DNA of 64,000 bases from SHVZ01 sp041906305 (GCA_041906305.1 JAYRJL010000010.1:124001-188000); one strand, 5' to 3'. Shown: positions 1 to 9,091, counted from the first letter of the stretch. Translations and numbers: made by a program. Notes: generated by a model from the sequence alone, not told the origin.

Positions 1-1140
1 GCGGAACTTGGTCTGGAGCCCGCTCTTCGGCACCTCGCGTCGCAGCAGCTCGTGGTCCGGCAGCTCCCACTCGCGGATCAGCTGACTCGCCTGGTCGAGC
101 GCGCCGGAATCGTAGAGAAGCCCGACCCAGAGCGCCGGCAGCGCCACGAGCCGGTCGAGCGGGCCCGCATCGGCGCCGCGCATCTCGAGATAGCGCTTGA
201 GGCGGACCTCGGGGAACACCGTCGTCGTGTGATCGACGAAGTCGGTGATCCGCGGCTCGTCGTTGAACTCGCTGCGGAAGCTCCCGGCCATGAAGTCGCG
301 GAACGAGCGGCCGGAGAAGTCGAGGTATTCGTTGTTGCGGTAGACGAAGTACATCGGCGCGTCGAGCAGGTAGTCGACGTAGCGCTCGAAGCCCATGCCG
401 TCTTCGAAGACGAAAGGAAGGATGCCGCAGCGGTCGGGGTCGGTGTCGGTCCAGATGTGGCTGCGGAAGGTCTGGAAGCCGTTCGGCTTGCCTTCGGTGA
501 AGGGCGAGTTGGCGAAGAGCGCGGTCGCGATCGGCTGGAGGGCGAGGCTGACCCGGAACTTCCGGACCATGTCGGCCTCGTCGGCGAAGTCGAGATTGGT
601 CTGCACCGTACAGGTGCGCGTCATCATGTCGAGGCCGAGCGAGCCCTTCTTCGGCATGTAGGCGCGCATGATCTTGTAGCGGCCCTTCGGCATCCACGGG
701 ATGTCCTCGCGCCGCCATTTCGGATTGAAACCGAGCCCCATCAGGCCGACGCCGAGCTGATTGCCGACGGCCTTCACCTGCTGGATGTGCTCTGCCGTCT
801 CGTCGTAGGTCTGGTGGATGGTCTCGAGCGTCGCGCCCGAAAGCTCGAACTGACCGCCCGGCTCCAGCGTGATCGCACCACCGCCCTTCGACAGCGCGAT
901 GGTCTTGCCGTTCTCCTGCACGCGCTCCCAGCCGAACTGGGTCATGCCCTCGAGCAGCGCGCCGATGCCGTCGCGTCCCTCGTAGGGAACGGGCTTCAGG
1001 TCCCCGTAGCGGAAGACGAACTTCTCGTGCTCGGTGCCGATCCGCCACGCGTCCTTCGGCTTCGAGCCTTTTTCGAAGTACTCGACCAGCTGGCGCTTCG
1101 ATGTGATCGGAGCGCCCTGAGCCTCAGGCGGACGGGACAT
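1..1140 (-). CDS. gshA: Glutamate-cysteine ligase, C-terminus cut by window edge
   Basis: This enzyme joins glutamate and cysteine with ATP, the first step of glutathione synthesis in the cytoplasm. The 380 visible codons run from the ATG at 1138-1140 to the left edge with no stop, so the last residues lie outside the window. The protein reads MSRPPEAQGAPITSKRQLVE at its start and contains WRIGTEHEKFVF (about residues 32-43) and an LEPGGQFELSG active-site stretch near residue 100. Both are typical of the plant-type (GCS2/EgtA-like) family found in alphaproteobacteria. The rsmE gene lies 45 bases upstream on the same strand, so the two are probably cotranscribed. Confidence 0.93.
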   Translation of the reverse strand, partial: MSRPPEAQGAPITSKRQLVEYFEKGSKPKDAWRIGTEHEKFVFRYGDLKPVPYEGRDGIGALLEGMTQFGWERVQENGKTIALSKGGGAITLEPGGQFELSGATLETIHQTYDETAEHIQQVKAVGNQLGVGLMGLGFNPKWRREDIPWMPKGRYKIMRAYMPKKGSLGLDMMTRTCTVQTNLDFADEADMVRKFRVSLALQPIATALFANSPFTEGKPNGFQTFRSHIWTDTDPDRCGILPFVFEDGMGFERYVDYLLDAPMYFVYRNNEYLDFSGRSFRDFMAGSFRSEFNDEPRITDFVDHTTTVFPEVRLKRYLEMRGADAGPLDRLVALPALWVGLLYDSGALDQASQLIREWELPDHELLRREVPKSGLQTKFR

Positions 1141-1185
1141 GCTGTGGGGATTCCAGCGGTTGGAAAGTTTGCAGGCGATATGGGC

Positions 1186-1932
1186 CTAGGCCCGACCATC
1201 GGCAAGGGGAGGTTGCGCGAGCGCCTGCCAGAGCGCCATCGCCGCCGCCGCCGCCGTGTCAGCCCGCAGGATGCGGGGACCCAGGCCGACCAGGGTAGCG
1301 AAGCCGAGTTGGGCCAAGTGGTCAAGCTCGGCCGGTTCGAACCCGCCTTCCGGACCGATCAGGATAGCCGCCGGAGTTCCGTCCGCTCGAATCGCCCCGG
1401 CCATCTGCGGCACGCCGCGTCGCTCGGCGGCGACATAGAGCCGGCGACCCTTCGGCCAGCGATCCATCACGTCTCCGAGAGACCGCGGCTCGCGCACCGG
1501 CGGCACCGACAGCCGCTCGCTCTGCTCGGCAGCCTCGACCGCGTGCGAGCGCAGACGGTCGACGTTGACGCGCGAGACCACGGTCCGCCGCGTGATCACC
1601 GGATGGATCTCCGTGGCGCCGAGCTCGGTCGCCTTCTCGACGATCCAGTCGAGGCGCGGCCCTTTGATCGGCGCGAACAGGAGCCAGATGTCGGGTTCGC
1701 TGGCCTGTTCACGCAGCCGATCTTCCACGGCGAGCGTTACGGATTTCTTGGCGAGGGCTGAAAGAGTCGCCCGCCACTCGCCGTCGCGGCCGTTGAACAC
1801 GGCGATCGCATCACCCGTCTCCAGGCGCAGCACGGCCCGGAGCTGATGCGCCTGATGCTCGCCGAGCACGACCTCGGCGCCAGCTTCGAGAGGGGCATCG
1901 ATGAAGAGTCGGGTGGCGAGCGCGCGTGACAT
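1186..1932 (-). CDS. rsmE: 16S rRNA (uracil1498-N3)-methyltransferase RsmE
   Basis: RsmE methylates N3 of U1498 in the small-subunit rRNA using S-adenosylmethionine. The 248-residue protein has the normal family length. Its N-terminal PUA-like part contains GEHQAHQLRAVLRLETGD. The C-terminal SPOUT knot shows GPEGGF near residue 194 and LGPRILRADTAAAAA near residue 217, which form the SAM pocket. It sits just upstream of gshA on the minus strand and is divergent from ubiA, with about 34 bases between the two starts. Confidence 0.95.
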   Translation of the reverse strand: MSRALATRLFIDAPLEAGAEVVLGEHQAHQLRAVLRLETGDAIAVFNGRDGEWRATLSALAKKSVTLAVEDRLREQASEPDIWLLFAPIKGPRLDWIVEKATELGATEIHPVITRRTVVSRVNVDRLRSHAVEAAEQSERLSVPPVREPRSLGDVMDRWPKGRRLYVAAERRGVPQMAGAIRADGTPAAILIGPEGGFEPAELDHLAQLGFATLVGLGPRILRADTAAAAAMALWQALAQPPLADGRA

Positions 1933-1965
1933 AATCCGAGCTTACCGGTTGCGCGGCCGGCCGTC

Positions 1966-2877
1966 GTGCTTTACGGCGCTCCCGTGAGCCAGGCTTCCGA
2001 CATCCGCGCAGGCGACTGGGTCGACCGCTTCCTGCCGGGAAGCCTCCGCCCCTATGCGCGGCTCGCGCGCCTGGACCGGCCGATCGGCACCTGGCTGCTG
2101 CTGCTGCCCTGCTGGTGGTCGACGGCGATGGCGGCGCACGGGACGGTGCGCTGGGACCTGTTCCTGCTCTTCGGCATCGGCGCGCTCTCCATGCGCGGCG
2201 CCGGCTGCGTGATCAACGACCTCTGGGACCGCGACATCGACGCAAAGGTCGCGCGCACATCCGACCGGCCGCTCGCCTCGGGCGCGATCGGCGTGCCGGC
2301 CGCGCTCCTGTACCTGGGGCTGCTGCTGCTGATCGGCCTCGCCGTGCTGGTCCAGCTCAACTGGCCGGCCATCGTCACCGGCTTCGCGATCGTCGCCGTG
2401 ATCGTGCTCTATCCCTTGGCCAAGCGCGTGACCTTCTGGCCGCAGTTCGTGCTCGGCATCGCCTTCAACTGGGGCGCACTGGTGGGATGGGCGGCCGTGC
2501 GCGGCACGATCGAGGCGCCGGCGCTCCTGCTCTACGCCGCCGGCATCCTCTGGACGCTCGGCTACGACACGATCTACGCGCACCAGGACAAGGAAGACGA
2601 CGCGAAGATCGGCGTGCGCTCGACCGCGCTGCTGTTCGGCGCGCGGACCAAGCCGTGGCTGTCGTTCTTCTATGCGGCGGCAACCGCGCTGATGGTCGCG
2701 GCCGGCATCGCCGCCGACGCGAGGTGGTTCTACTACGCCGCCCTCGCTGCGGCGGCCCTGCATTTCTTCTGGCAGGTGAGAACGCTCGACCTCGACGACC
2801 CCAAGGACTGCCTCGCCAAGTTCAAGAGCAACCGCGATGCCGGCCTCGCGATCACGATCGCCTGCCTGATCGCATGA
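1966..2877 (+). CDS. ubiA: 4-hydroxybenzoate polyprenyltransferase
   Basis: UbiA attaches the polyprenyl tail to 4-hydroxybenzoate in the inner membrane, an early step of ubiquinone synthesis. The protein is strongly hydrophobic throughout. It carries both Mg-prenyl diphosphate motifs: NDLWDRDIDAKVARTSDRPL near residue 85 and YDTIYAHQDKEDDAKIGVRS near residue 200. The start is uncertain. GTG at 1966 gives 303 residues, GTG at 1984 gives 297, and neither has a strong ribosome-binding site. The stop overlaps the ATG of the next gene (ATGA), which implies translational coupling. Further ubiquinone genes follow. Confidence 0.94.
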   Translation: MLYGAPVSQASDIRAGDWVDRFLPGSLRPYARLARLDRPIGTWLLLLPCWWSTAMAAHGTVRWDLFLLFGIGALSMRGAGCVINDLWDRDIDAKVARTSDRPLASGAIGVPAALLYLGLLLLIGLAVLVQLNWPAIVTGFAIVAVIVLYPLAKRVTFWPQFVLGIAFNWGALVGWAAVRGTIEAPALLLYAAGILWTLGYDTIYAHQDKEDDAKIGVRSTALLFGARTKPWLSFFYAAATALMVAAGIAADARWFYYAALAAAALHFFWQVRTLDLDDPKDCLAKFKSNRDAGLAITIACLIA

Positions 2878-3518
2878 CCGATCCGGTCGCCTTCATCCGT
2901 GACAACACCCAGGTCGCGACCGCGTCGCTGATCCCGGAGATCCGGCTGCATCTTGCGACCGAGGTCGTGCCGCTGTGGCAGGCGACCGAGGCGACGCTAG
3001 AAAAGGCAGGGCTCCCCCCGCCCTACTGGGCCTTCGCCTGGCCGGGCGGCCAGGCGGTCGCGCGTCACGTGCTCGACAATCCGCGGCTGGTGGCCGGGCG
3101 CCGCGTGCTCGACCTCGCCGCCGGCTGCGGCGTCGCGGCGGTCGCGGCGGCGATGCTGGGTGCGCGCGCGTCGGCGAGCGAGATCGATCGCTTCGCGCTG
3201 GCGGCGATCGGGCTCAACGCGGCGCTCAACGGCGTCGAGGTGGCGCCGATCGACCGCGACGTCCTCGACGATCCGCCCGGCGACTGGGACACGGTGCTGG
3301 CCGGCGACCTCTGCTACGAGCGGCCGATGGCCGACCGGGTCGCTTCCTGGATCAAGGCCCAGGCGCGCGCCGGCGTGACGGTGCTGATGGGAGACCCGGG
3401 CCGAGCCTACAAGCCGTCGGACGGGTTGGCCGAGGTCGCGCGCTACGTGGTACCGACCTCGAAGGACCTGGAAGACCGGGAGACGCGCGAGACGATCGTC
3501 TGGCGCGTGCTCGGCTAG
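2874..3518 (+). CDS. Class I SAM methyltransferase, ETFB lysine methyltransferase-like
   Basis: This 214-residue protein has a seven-strand methyltransferase fold. The SAM-binding motif I is VLDLAAGCGVAAVAA near residue 78. The post-motif GDLCYERPMA, near residue 140, has the D-x-x-Y type signature of protein methyltransferases related to METTL20/ETFBKMT. That family trimethylates lysine on the beta subunit of electron transfer flavoprotein in mitochondria and alphaproteobacteria. The N-terminal lines WQATEATLEKAGLPPPYWAF also fit that group. Substrate is inferred from family resemblance; no etf genes are in the window. It overlaps ubiA by four bases. Confidence 0.8.
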   Translation: MTDPVAFIRDNTQVATASLIPEIRLHLATEVVPLWQATEATLEKAGLPPPYWAFAWPGGQAVARHVLDNPRLVAGRRVLDLAAGCGVAAVAAAMLGARASASEIDRFALAAIGLNAALNGVEVAPIDRDVLDDPPGDWDTVLAGDLCYERPMADRVASWIKAQARAGVTVLMGDPGRAYKPSDGLAEVARYVVPTSKDLEDRETRETIVWRVLG

Positions 3519-3703
3519 GCCGCTTCCTCGACGATCCGATAGCGGACCAGGCAATGGTCGATGGTCGAGAAGGCGCGCGAGGACCAGATGTCCTTGGCTT
3601 CCTTGAAGGTGACATAGGGTCCGAGGCGCTCCTCGGCCTTGCCGGGCATCACCTTCTTGAAATCGGTGTCGGTGTACTCGCCGCCCACTACCCAGTAGGT
3701 CAT
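3515..3703 (-). CDS. DUF4170-type small protein
   Basis: This 62-residue protein of unknown function starts MTYWVVGGEYTDTDFKKVMP and continues with a conserved-looking GPYVTFKEAKDIWSSRAFST segment. Small proteins of this kind (DUF4170) are widespread in alphaproteobacteria. The ATG at 3701-3703 is preceded by an AGAGGGG ribosome-binding site about 8 bases upstream, which decides the start against a longer reading. Its stop overlaps the end of the convergent methyltransferase gene by 4 bases. A small soluble alpha/beta protein seems likely; no catalytic motif is visible. Confidence 0.82.
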   Translation of the reverse strand: MTYWVVGGEYTDTDFKKVMPGKAEERLGPYVTFKEAKDIWSSRAFSTIDHCLVRYRIVEEAA

Positions 3704-3806
3704 CGCACAAACCCCTCTAATCGTTCGGGGATATAAGGTCCTGCCGAACCGGCGACAAGAGCGGAGCCGGTTGACACGACGCATCCCGCCTAAGACTAAT
3801 CCGCCA

Positions 3807-5315
3807 ATGGTTTACGCAAGCTTACGCGACTTCATGAATCGGCTCGAAGGAGCCGGACGGCTGAGGCGAGTTGCCGCACCGGTGACGCCGGTGCTGGAGA
3901 TGACCGAGATCCAGACCCGGCTCCTGGCCGAACAGGGCCCCGCCGTGCTGTTCGAGGACGTGCGCCGGCCGGATGGCAGCCGCTACGACATGCCGGTGCT
4001 GGTCAACCTGTTCGGCACGGTCGAGCGGGTCGCCTGGGGCATGGGCCGGGAGCCGGGGGAACTCCGCCAGATCGGCGAGACGCTCGCATTCCTCAAGCAG
4101 CCCGAGCCGCCGGGGGGCTGGCGCGAGGCGATCGAGATGCTGCCGCTGCTCAAGACCGTGATGGCGATGCGGCCACGCTCGGTCTCGCGCGCGCCCTGCC
4201 AGGAGGTCGTGCTCACCGGCAACGACATCGATCTCAGCGCGCTCCCGGTCCAGACCTGCTGGCCGGGCGAGCCGGCGCCGCTGATCACCTGGCCGCTGGT
4301 CGTGACCAAGGGCCCCTCCTCCAAGCGCGAGGACGCGTTCAACCTCGGCATCTACCGGATGCAGGTCACGGGCCGGAACACGACCCTGATGCGCTGGCTC
4401 AAGCACCGGGGCGGCGCCCAGCACCACGCGCGCTGGTCGAAGGAGAAGACGGAGCCGCTGCCGGCCGCCGCCGTGATCGGCGCCGATCCGGGGACGATCC
4501 TGGCGGCGGTGACGCCGGTGCCGGACACGCTGTCGGAATACCAGTTCGCCGGCCTGCTCCGCGGCACCAAGGTCGACCTGGTCGACTGCGTGACCCAGCC
4601 GCTCAAGGTCCCGGCCGAGGCCGAGATCGTGCTCGAAGGCACGGTGTCGCTTTCCGACTACGGCGACGAGGGTCCCTACGGCGACCACACCGGCTACTAC
4701 AACTCGGTCGAGCCGTTCCCGGTGTTCACGGTCACCGCGATCACGCGGCGCCGCCAGCCGATCTATCTCTCGACCTTCACCGGCCGCCCGCCGGACGAGC
4801 CCTCGGTGCTGGGCGAGGCGCTGAACGAGGTGTTCATCCCACTCCTCTCGCAGCAGTTCCCGGAGATCGTCGATTTCTGGCTGCCGCCGGAAGGCTGCAG
4901 CTACCGGATCGCGGTCGTCTCGATCAGGAAGGCCTACGCCGGCCACGCCAAGCGCGTGATGATGGGCGTGTGGTCGTTCCTCCGCCAGTTCGTCTACACG
5001 AAGTTCGTCATCGTCGTGGACGACGACATCGACGCGCGCGACTGGAAGGACGTGATGTGGGCGATGTCGACGCGCATGGACCCGGCCCGCGACATCACCG
5101 TGGTCGAGAACACGCCGATCGACTACCTCGACTTCGCCTCACCCGAAAGCGGCCTCGGCGGCAAGATCGGGCTGGATGCCACCAACAAGTGGCCGCCCGA
5201 GACCAAGCGCGAATGGGGCCGGAAGATCCGCATGGCCGACGACGTGATCGAGCAGGTGACCCGCCGCTGGGGCGAGTACGGCCTTCCCGGCTCAGGCAAG
5301 CCGATCTGGAAATAG
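3807..5315 (+). CDS. ubiD: UbiD-family 3-octaprenyl-4-hydroxybenzoate decarboxylase
   Basis: UbiD removes the carboxyl group from polyprenyl-hydroxybenzoate using prenylated FMN. The 502-residue protein has the family's usual length. Visible family regions are NLGIYRMQVTGRNTTLMRW near residue 184, a cofactor and metal-binding stretch, and EGPYGDHTGYY near residue 297, which carries the active-site acidic residues. ATG 3807 begins MVYASLRDFMNRLEGAGRL, the usual start of alphaproteobacterial UbiD. An upstream in-frame TTG at 3771 would add twelve residues but is less likely. No ubiX flavin prenyltransferase is visible in the window. Confidence 0.93.
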   Translation: MVYASLRDFMNRLEGAGRLRRVAAPVTPVLEMTEIQTRLLAEQGPAVLFEDVRRPDGSRYDMPVLVNLFGTVERVAWGMGREPGELRQIGETLAFLKQPEPPGGWREAIEMLPLLKTVMAMRPRSVSRAPCQEVVLTGNDIDLSALPVQTCWPGEPAPLITWPLVVTKGPSSKREDAFNLGIYRMQVTGRNTTLMRWLKHRGGAQHHARWSKEKTEPLPAAAVIGADPGTILAAVTPVPDTLSEYQFAGLLRGTKVDLVDCVTQPLKVPAEAEIVLEGTVSLSDYGDEGPYGDHTGYYNSVEPFPVFTVTAITRRRQPIYLSTFTGRPPDEPSVLGEALNEVFIPLLSQQFPEIVDFWLPPEGCSYRIAVVSIRKAYAGHAKRVMMGVWSFLRQFVYTKFVIVVDDDIDARDWKDVMWAMSTRMDPARDITVVENTPIDYLDFASPESGLGGKIGLDATNKWPPETKREWGRKIRMADDVIEQVTRRWGEYGLPGSGKPIWK

Positions 5316-5318
5316 CCG

Positions 5319-5807
5319 ATGCTGAAGAACCTCCAATACGGGCTGGGGTTCCTGATCGGCTGCTTCGCCACGCTGACGCTCTCGATCGGCGTGATCGCCG
5401 GCATCGAGGCGATGACTGGTCTGCCGATCCCGTTCAAGATCCTGATCGTGCCGCTGGCGGCGATCGGCGTCGGCATCGTCGTCGCCCGCTGGATCGGCCG
5501 CCTCGATCTCGCGCGCTACTTCGCCGCCCGGGATCCCGAACCGAAGGCGCCGCCGAAGCCCCGTCCGGCGCCCGCGCTGAGGCGCAAGGAGCCTTGGACC
5601 TTCTACCTCGTCGGCACGCTCATTAGCTTCTGGGGAATCTCACTGGCCGGCATCATCATCCTGTTCGGGCCTTTCGGCTTCGCCGACGACCCGTCGATCT
5701 CCATCCGCCTGTTCAAGATCGCCGCCTGCACGGTCGCGATCGCCGGCCTCGGCGGCTTCCTCTTGCGGAAGGAGTTCGCGAAGCTCATGTCACGTCAGAC
5801 CAGATAA
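5319..5807 (+). CDS. Four-helix membrane protein of unknown function
   Basis: This 162-residue protein starts three bases after the ubiD stop, so the two are probably cotranscribed. Four hydrophobic helices are visible: about residues 5-28, 38-60, 96-118 and 132-150. A polar proline/lysine-rich loop around residues 70-93 (EPKAPPKPRPAPALRRK) lies between helices two and three. No enzymatic motif can be seen and I do not recognise the family. Its position suggests a role in the membrane linked to quinone synthesis, but that is only guilt by association. Confidence 0.7.
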   Translation: MLKNLQYGLGFLIGCFATLTLSIGVIAGIEAMTGLPIPFKILIVPLAAIGVGIVVARWIGRLDLARYFAARDPEPKAPPKPRPAPALRRKEPWTFYLVGTLISFWGISLAGIIILFGPFGFADDPSISIRLFKIAACTVAIAGLGGFLLRKEFAKLMSRQTR

Positions 5808-5824
5808 GCCCGATTGGAACCGTC

Positions 5825-7159
5825 ATGGCCGCCTCCCTCGACCTCCTGACCGATCTCGTCGCCAAGGCGCGCAAGGCCGGCGCCGATTCCGCCGATGCCG
5901 TGATGTTCAAGTCCGCGCATCTCGGCCTCCGCCAGCGGCTCGGCAAGCCGGAGATGCTCGAGCGATCGGAATCGCAGGACCTGGGCCTTCGCGTCATGAT
6001 CGGCAAGCGCCAGGCCTCGGTCTCCTCGACCGACCCTTCGCCGCGGGCGCTGGCCGAGCTGGTGGAGCGTGCCGTCGCCATGGCCAGGCTCGCGCCCGAG
6101 GATCCCTATTGCGGCATCGCCGATCCGGACGCGGTCGCGAGGTCCTTCCCCGACCTCGATCTCAACGACCCCGTCGAGCCCAGCCCCGAAGCGCTGGAGA
6201 GCCGCGCCAGGGAGACTGAGGACGCCGCGCGCGCGGTCCCCGGCGTCACCAACTCAGAAGGCGCGGAGGCCACCTGGTCGCGCTCCGAGATCGCGATCGC
6301 GGCGTCCAACGGCTTCGCCGGCTCCTACGCGCGCTCGGGCCACGGCGTCAGCGTCTCGGTCGTCGCCGGCGAAGGTGCCGGCATGGAGACCGACTACGAC
6401 TATGCGAGCTCGGTCTACGGCAAGGACCTCGAGCCCGCGTCGACCGTCGGCCGTCGCGCCGGCGAGCGCACGGTCAGGCGGCTCAACCCCAAGAAGGCCG
6501 AGACCGCGAAGGTCCCCGTGGTCTTCGATCCGCGCGTCTCGGCGTCGCTCGTCTCGCATCTCGCCGGCGGCATCACCGGCCCGTCGGTCGCCCGCAAGGT
6601 CAGCTTCCTCAAGGACCAGATGGGGAAGCAGATCCTCGCCTCGGGCCTGCAGGTGGTCGACGATCCGCTGAGGCCGCGCGGGCTGCGCTCGCGCCCGTTC
6701 GACGGCGAAGGCATCGCCGCGAGGCGCTGGAACCTGGTCGAGGACGGCGTGCTCAAGACCTGGCTGCTCGACCTGGCGTCCGCCCGCCAGCTCGGCCTGG
6801 TCACCACCGGCCACGCGGCGCGCGGCACATCCGGTCCTCCGGGCCCGTCGGCGACCAACCTCTATCTTGCCGCCGGCAAGATGGCGCCGGCCGAGCTGAT
6901 GGCCGACATCAAGAGCGGGTTCTACGTCACCAGCCTGATGGGCCACGGCATCAACATGGTGACCGGCGACTACAGCCGCGGTGCAGCCGGCTTCTGGATC
7001 GAGAACGGCGAGATCGCGTATCCGGTGAGCGAGGTGACCGTCGCCGGCAACCTGAAGGACATGTTCCTCAAGATGACGCCGGCCAACGACCTCGAATTCC
7101 GCATGGCGGTGAACGCGCCCACGATCCGCGTCGAGGGAATGACCGTCGCTGGCCGCTGA
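5825..7159 (+). CDS. pmbA: PmbA/TldE-type metalloprotease-like protein
   Basis: This 444-residue protein is a member of the TldD/PmbA family. PmbA (TldE) works as the partner of TldD in a cytoplasmic heterodimeric protease that degrades unfolded peptides and matures some microcins. Family features include the N-terminal LTDLVAKARKAGADSADAV, LGLRVMIGKRQASVSSTD near residue 55 and the C-terminal ENGEIAYPVSEVTVAGNL. It lacks the HExxxH zinc motif of TldD, as expected for the PmbA partner. No tldD gene lies in this window. About 130 bases of non-coding DNA follow before the next gene. Confidence 0.92.
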   Translation: MAASLDLLTDLVAKARKAGADSADAVMFKSAHLGLRQRLGKPEMLERSESQDLGLRVMIGKRQASVSSTDPSPRALAELVERAVAMARLAPEDPYCGIADPDAVARSFPDLDLNDPVEPSPEALESRARETEDAARAVPGVTNSEGAEATWSRSEIAIAASNGFAGSYARSGHGVSVSVVAGEGAGMETDYDYASSVYGKDLEPASTVGRRAGERTVRRLNPKKAETAKVPVVFDPRVSASLVSHLAGGITGPSVARKVSFLKDQMGKQILASGLQVVDDPLRPRGLRSRPFDGEGIAARRWNLVEDGVLKTWLLDLASARQLGLVTTGHAARGTSGPPGPSATNLYLAAGKMAPAELMADIKSGFYVTSLMGHGINMVTGDYSRGAAGFWIENGEIAYPVSEVTVAGNLKDMFLKMTPANDLEFRMAVNAPTIRVEGMTVAGR

Positions 7160-7287
7160 CGGTCCGCGACTTACACGTCGTTACAACTTCACACGCGAGA
7201 ATTACGTCGGCCGGCTTTCGATAAAGCGGTCATTAACTTTGCGCATCTACCGTCGCGATGCATTGAGCTTCGCCACGGAGATGCGGG

Positions 7288-7812
7288 ATGGCCAAGACAG
7301 CGGTCCGGCCGACAGGTCGAGAAACATTCTTCGATGCCGACGAGATCATCGTCACGAAGACGGATCCCAAAGGGAAGATCACCTACGCGAACGAGGTCTT
7401 CCTGCGGATGTCGGTGCTGACCGAGAAGCAGGCGATCGGCGCTCCCCACAGCCTGATCCGGCATCCGGAGATGCCCAGGGCCGTCTTCAAGATGCTCTGG
7501 GATCGCATCCAGTCGGGCACCGAGATCTTCGCCTACGTCGTCAACATGGCGACCACCGGCGATCACTACTGGGTGTTCGCACATGTCACGCCGAGCCGCG
7601 ACGCGTCGGGCAACATCATCGGGTTCCACTCGAACCGGCGGAAGCCCGACCCCCAGCAGGTCGCCAAGATCCAGCCCATCTATCGACAGCTGCACGCGAT
7701 CGAAAGCCAGACGGCCGATCGCAAGGAAGGCCTGGCACTCGCCGCCTCCAAGCTCGAAACCATCATCCGCGAGACGGGGAAGTCCTATGATGAATTCGTC
7801 TTCGCAGTCTAA
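7288..7812 (+). CDS. Aer-type PAS-domain redox sensor protein
   Basis: This 174-residue soluble protein is a single PAS domain of the Aer kind, followed by a helical tail. Sensor hallmarks are IRHPEMPRAVF near residue 58 and TGDHYWVFAHVTPSRD near residue 90. They parallel the RHPDMP and NGDHYWVRAN segments of E. coli Aer, which bind FAD and read cellular redox state. The tail ends SYDEFVFAV. The downstream chemoreceptor gene begins 26 bases before this stop in the +1 frame. The two together equal one Aer receptor (PAS, membrane hairpin, HAMP, signalling domain) split into two polypeptides. Confidence 0.88.
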   Translation: MAKTAVRPTGRETFFDADEIIVTKTDPKGKITYANEVFLRMSVLTEKQAIGAPHSLIRHPEMPRAVFKMLWDRIQSGTEIFAYVVNMATTGDHYWVFAHVTPSRDASGNIIGFHSNRRKPDPQQVAKIQPIYRQLHAIESQTADRKEGLALAASKLETIIRETGKSYDEFVFAV

Positions 7813-9091
7813 GGCGCTCGCCGCGTCCTTCGCGGCCCTCGTCGCCACCGCGGCCTTGATCATCTGGAGCGCCGTCCGCGATCCGGAACCGACGGCCCTG
7901 GCCCTTCTGACCCTCGTCGCATCGGCGACGGCTCTCTCGATCTACTACGCGCGCCGGCTCGGCCGCGTCCTCCAGACCGCCGCCGACGTCGCCGATCGCG
8001 TCTCGAAGGGCGACATGGAGGCGCGCCTCATCGATCTCGGCGAGTCGGGCCTCATCAACTCCTTCGCGGTTTCGGTGAACCGGGCCTTCAACATCAGCGA
8101 CGCCTTCCTGCGCGAGGCGACCGCCGCCATGGAGCATGCGCGCGAGAACAAGTTCTATCGCAAGCTCGTCGTCCGCGGCATGCCCGGCAGCTACCGACAG
8201 GGCGCAGACGCCATCAACGCCGCGACATCGGCGATGGCCACCAGGCTGGAAGACAATCGCCGCATGGCGAGCGACTTCGAATCCAAGCTGAAAGGCGTGA
8301 TCGATGCCGTCGCCGCCGCCGCCACCGAGCTTCAGGCGACCGCGGAGTCCCTGAACCGAACGGCGCAGGAGTCGTCGCGGCGCGCCACCGCGGTCGGTGC
8401 CGCCTCGGAGCAGGCGACCGCGAACGTCCAGGCCGTCGCCGCCGCCGCCGAGGAGCTCTCCAAGTCGGTCAAGGAGATCAGCCAGCAGGTCGAGCGCTCG
8501 ACCTCGATCGCCGGGAATGCCGTCGACGAGGCGAGGCGAACCGACAGCGGCGTCCAGGCACTTTCGGAAGCCGCCCAGAAGATCGGCGAGGTGGTGAAGC
8601 TGATCAACGACATCGCCTCCCAGACCAACCTCCTCGCGCTGAACGCGACCATCGAGGCCGCGCGCGCCGGCGAGGCCGGCAAGGGTTTTGCGGTCGTGGC
8701 GTCCGAGGTCAAGTCGCTCGCCTCACAGACCGCCAAGGCGACCGAGGACATCTCCTCCCAGGTCGGTGCGATTCAGGGCGCGACCCGCGACGCGGTGGAG
8801 GCGATCCGCAAGATCGGCGCCACGATCGGCAAGATCAGCGAGGCTTCGACCTCGATCGCCTCCGCGGTCGAAGAACAGGGAGCGGCGACCGGCGAGATCG
8901 CCCGCAACGTCCAGCAGACGGCAGCCGGCACGCACGAGGTCACGGTCAACATCGGAGCGGTCAGCGAGGCTGCAGGCGAGACCGACCTGGCGACGACACA
9001 GGTGCTGGCCGCGGCCAAGGAGCTAGCCGGCCAGGCGGAAACGCTGCGCCGCGAGGTGGCCGAGTTCTTCGTCAAGGCGCGCGCCGCATAA
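7787..9091 (+). CDS. Methyl-accepting chemotaxis protein without own sensor domain
   Basis: This 434-residue chemoreceptor starts with two closely spaced membrane helices (about residues 10-30 and 36-54). These form a hairpin with almost no periplasmic loop. A HAMP-like segment and a long coiled-coil signalling domain follow. The highly conserved hairpin tip is DIASQTNLLALNATIEAARA near residue 285, the CheA/CheW contact site. With no periplasmic sensor, it probably reads its signal from the PAS protein encoded just upstream, whose gene it overlaps by 26 bases. Two adjacent ATG codons (7787 and 7790) could serve as start. Confidence 0.92.
   Translation: MMNSSSQSKALAASFAALVATAALIIWSAVRDPEPTALALLTLVASATALSIYYARRLGRVLQTAADVADRVSKGDMEARLIDLGESGLINSFAVSVNRAFNISDAFLREATAAMEHARENKFYRKLVVRGMPGSYRQGADAINAATSAMATRLEDNRRMASDFESKLKGVIDAVAAAATELQATAESLNRTAQESSRRATAVGAASEQATANVQAVAAAAEELSKSVKEISQQVERSTSIAGNAVDEARRTDSGVQALSEAAQKIGEVVKLINDIASQTNLLALNATIEAARAGEAGKGFAVVASEVKSLASQTAKATEDISSQVGAIQGATRDAVEAIRKIGATIGKISEASTSIASAVEEQGAATGEIARNVQQTAAGTHEVTVNIGAVSEAAGETDLATTQVLAAAKELAGQAETLRREVAEFFVKARAA

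Noticed and set aside
52..1761. Long open frame on the plus strand opposite gshA and rsmE
   Set aside because: It is an antisense shadow of two clear genes in very GC-rich DNA. Its composition (Arg, Glu, Val, His) is typical of such shadows and it matches no family.
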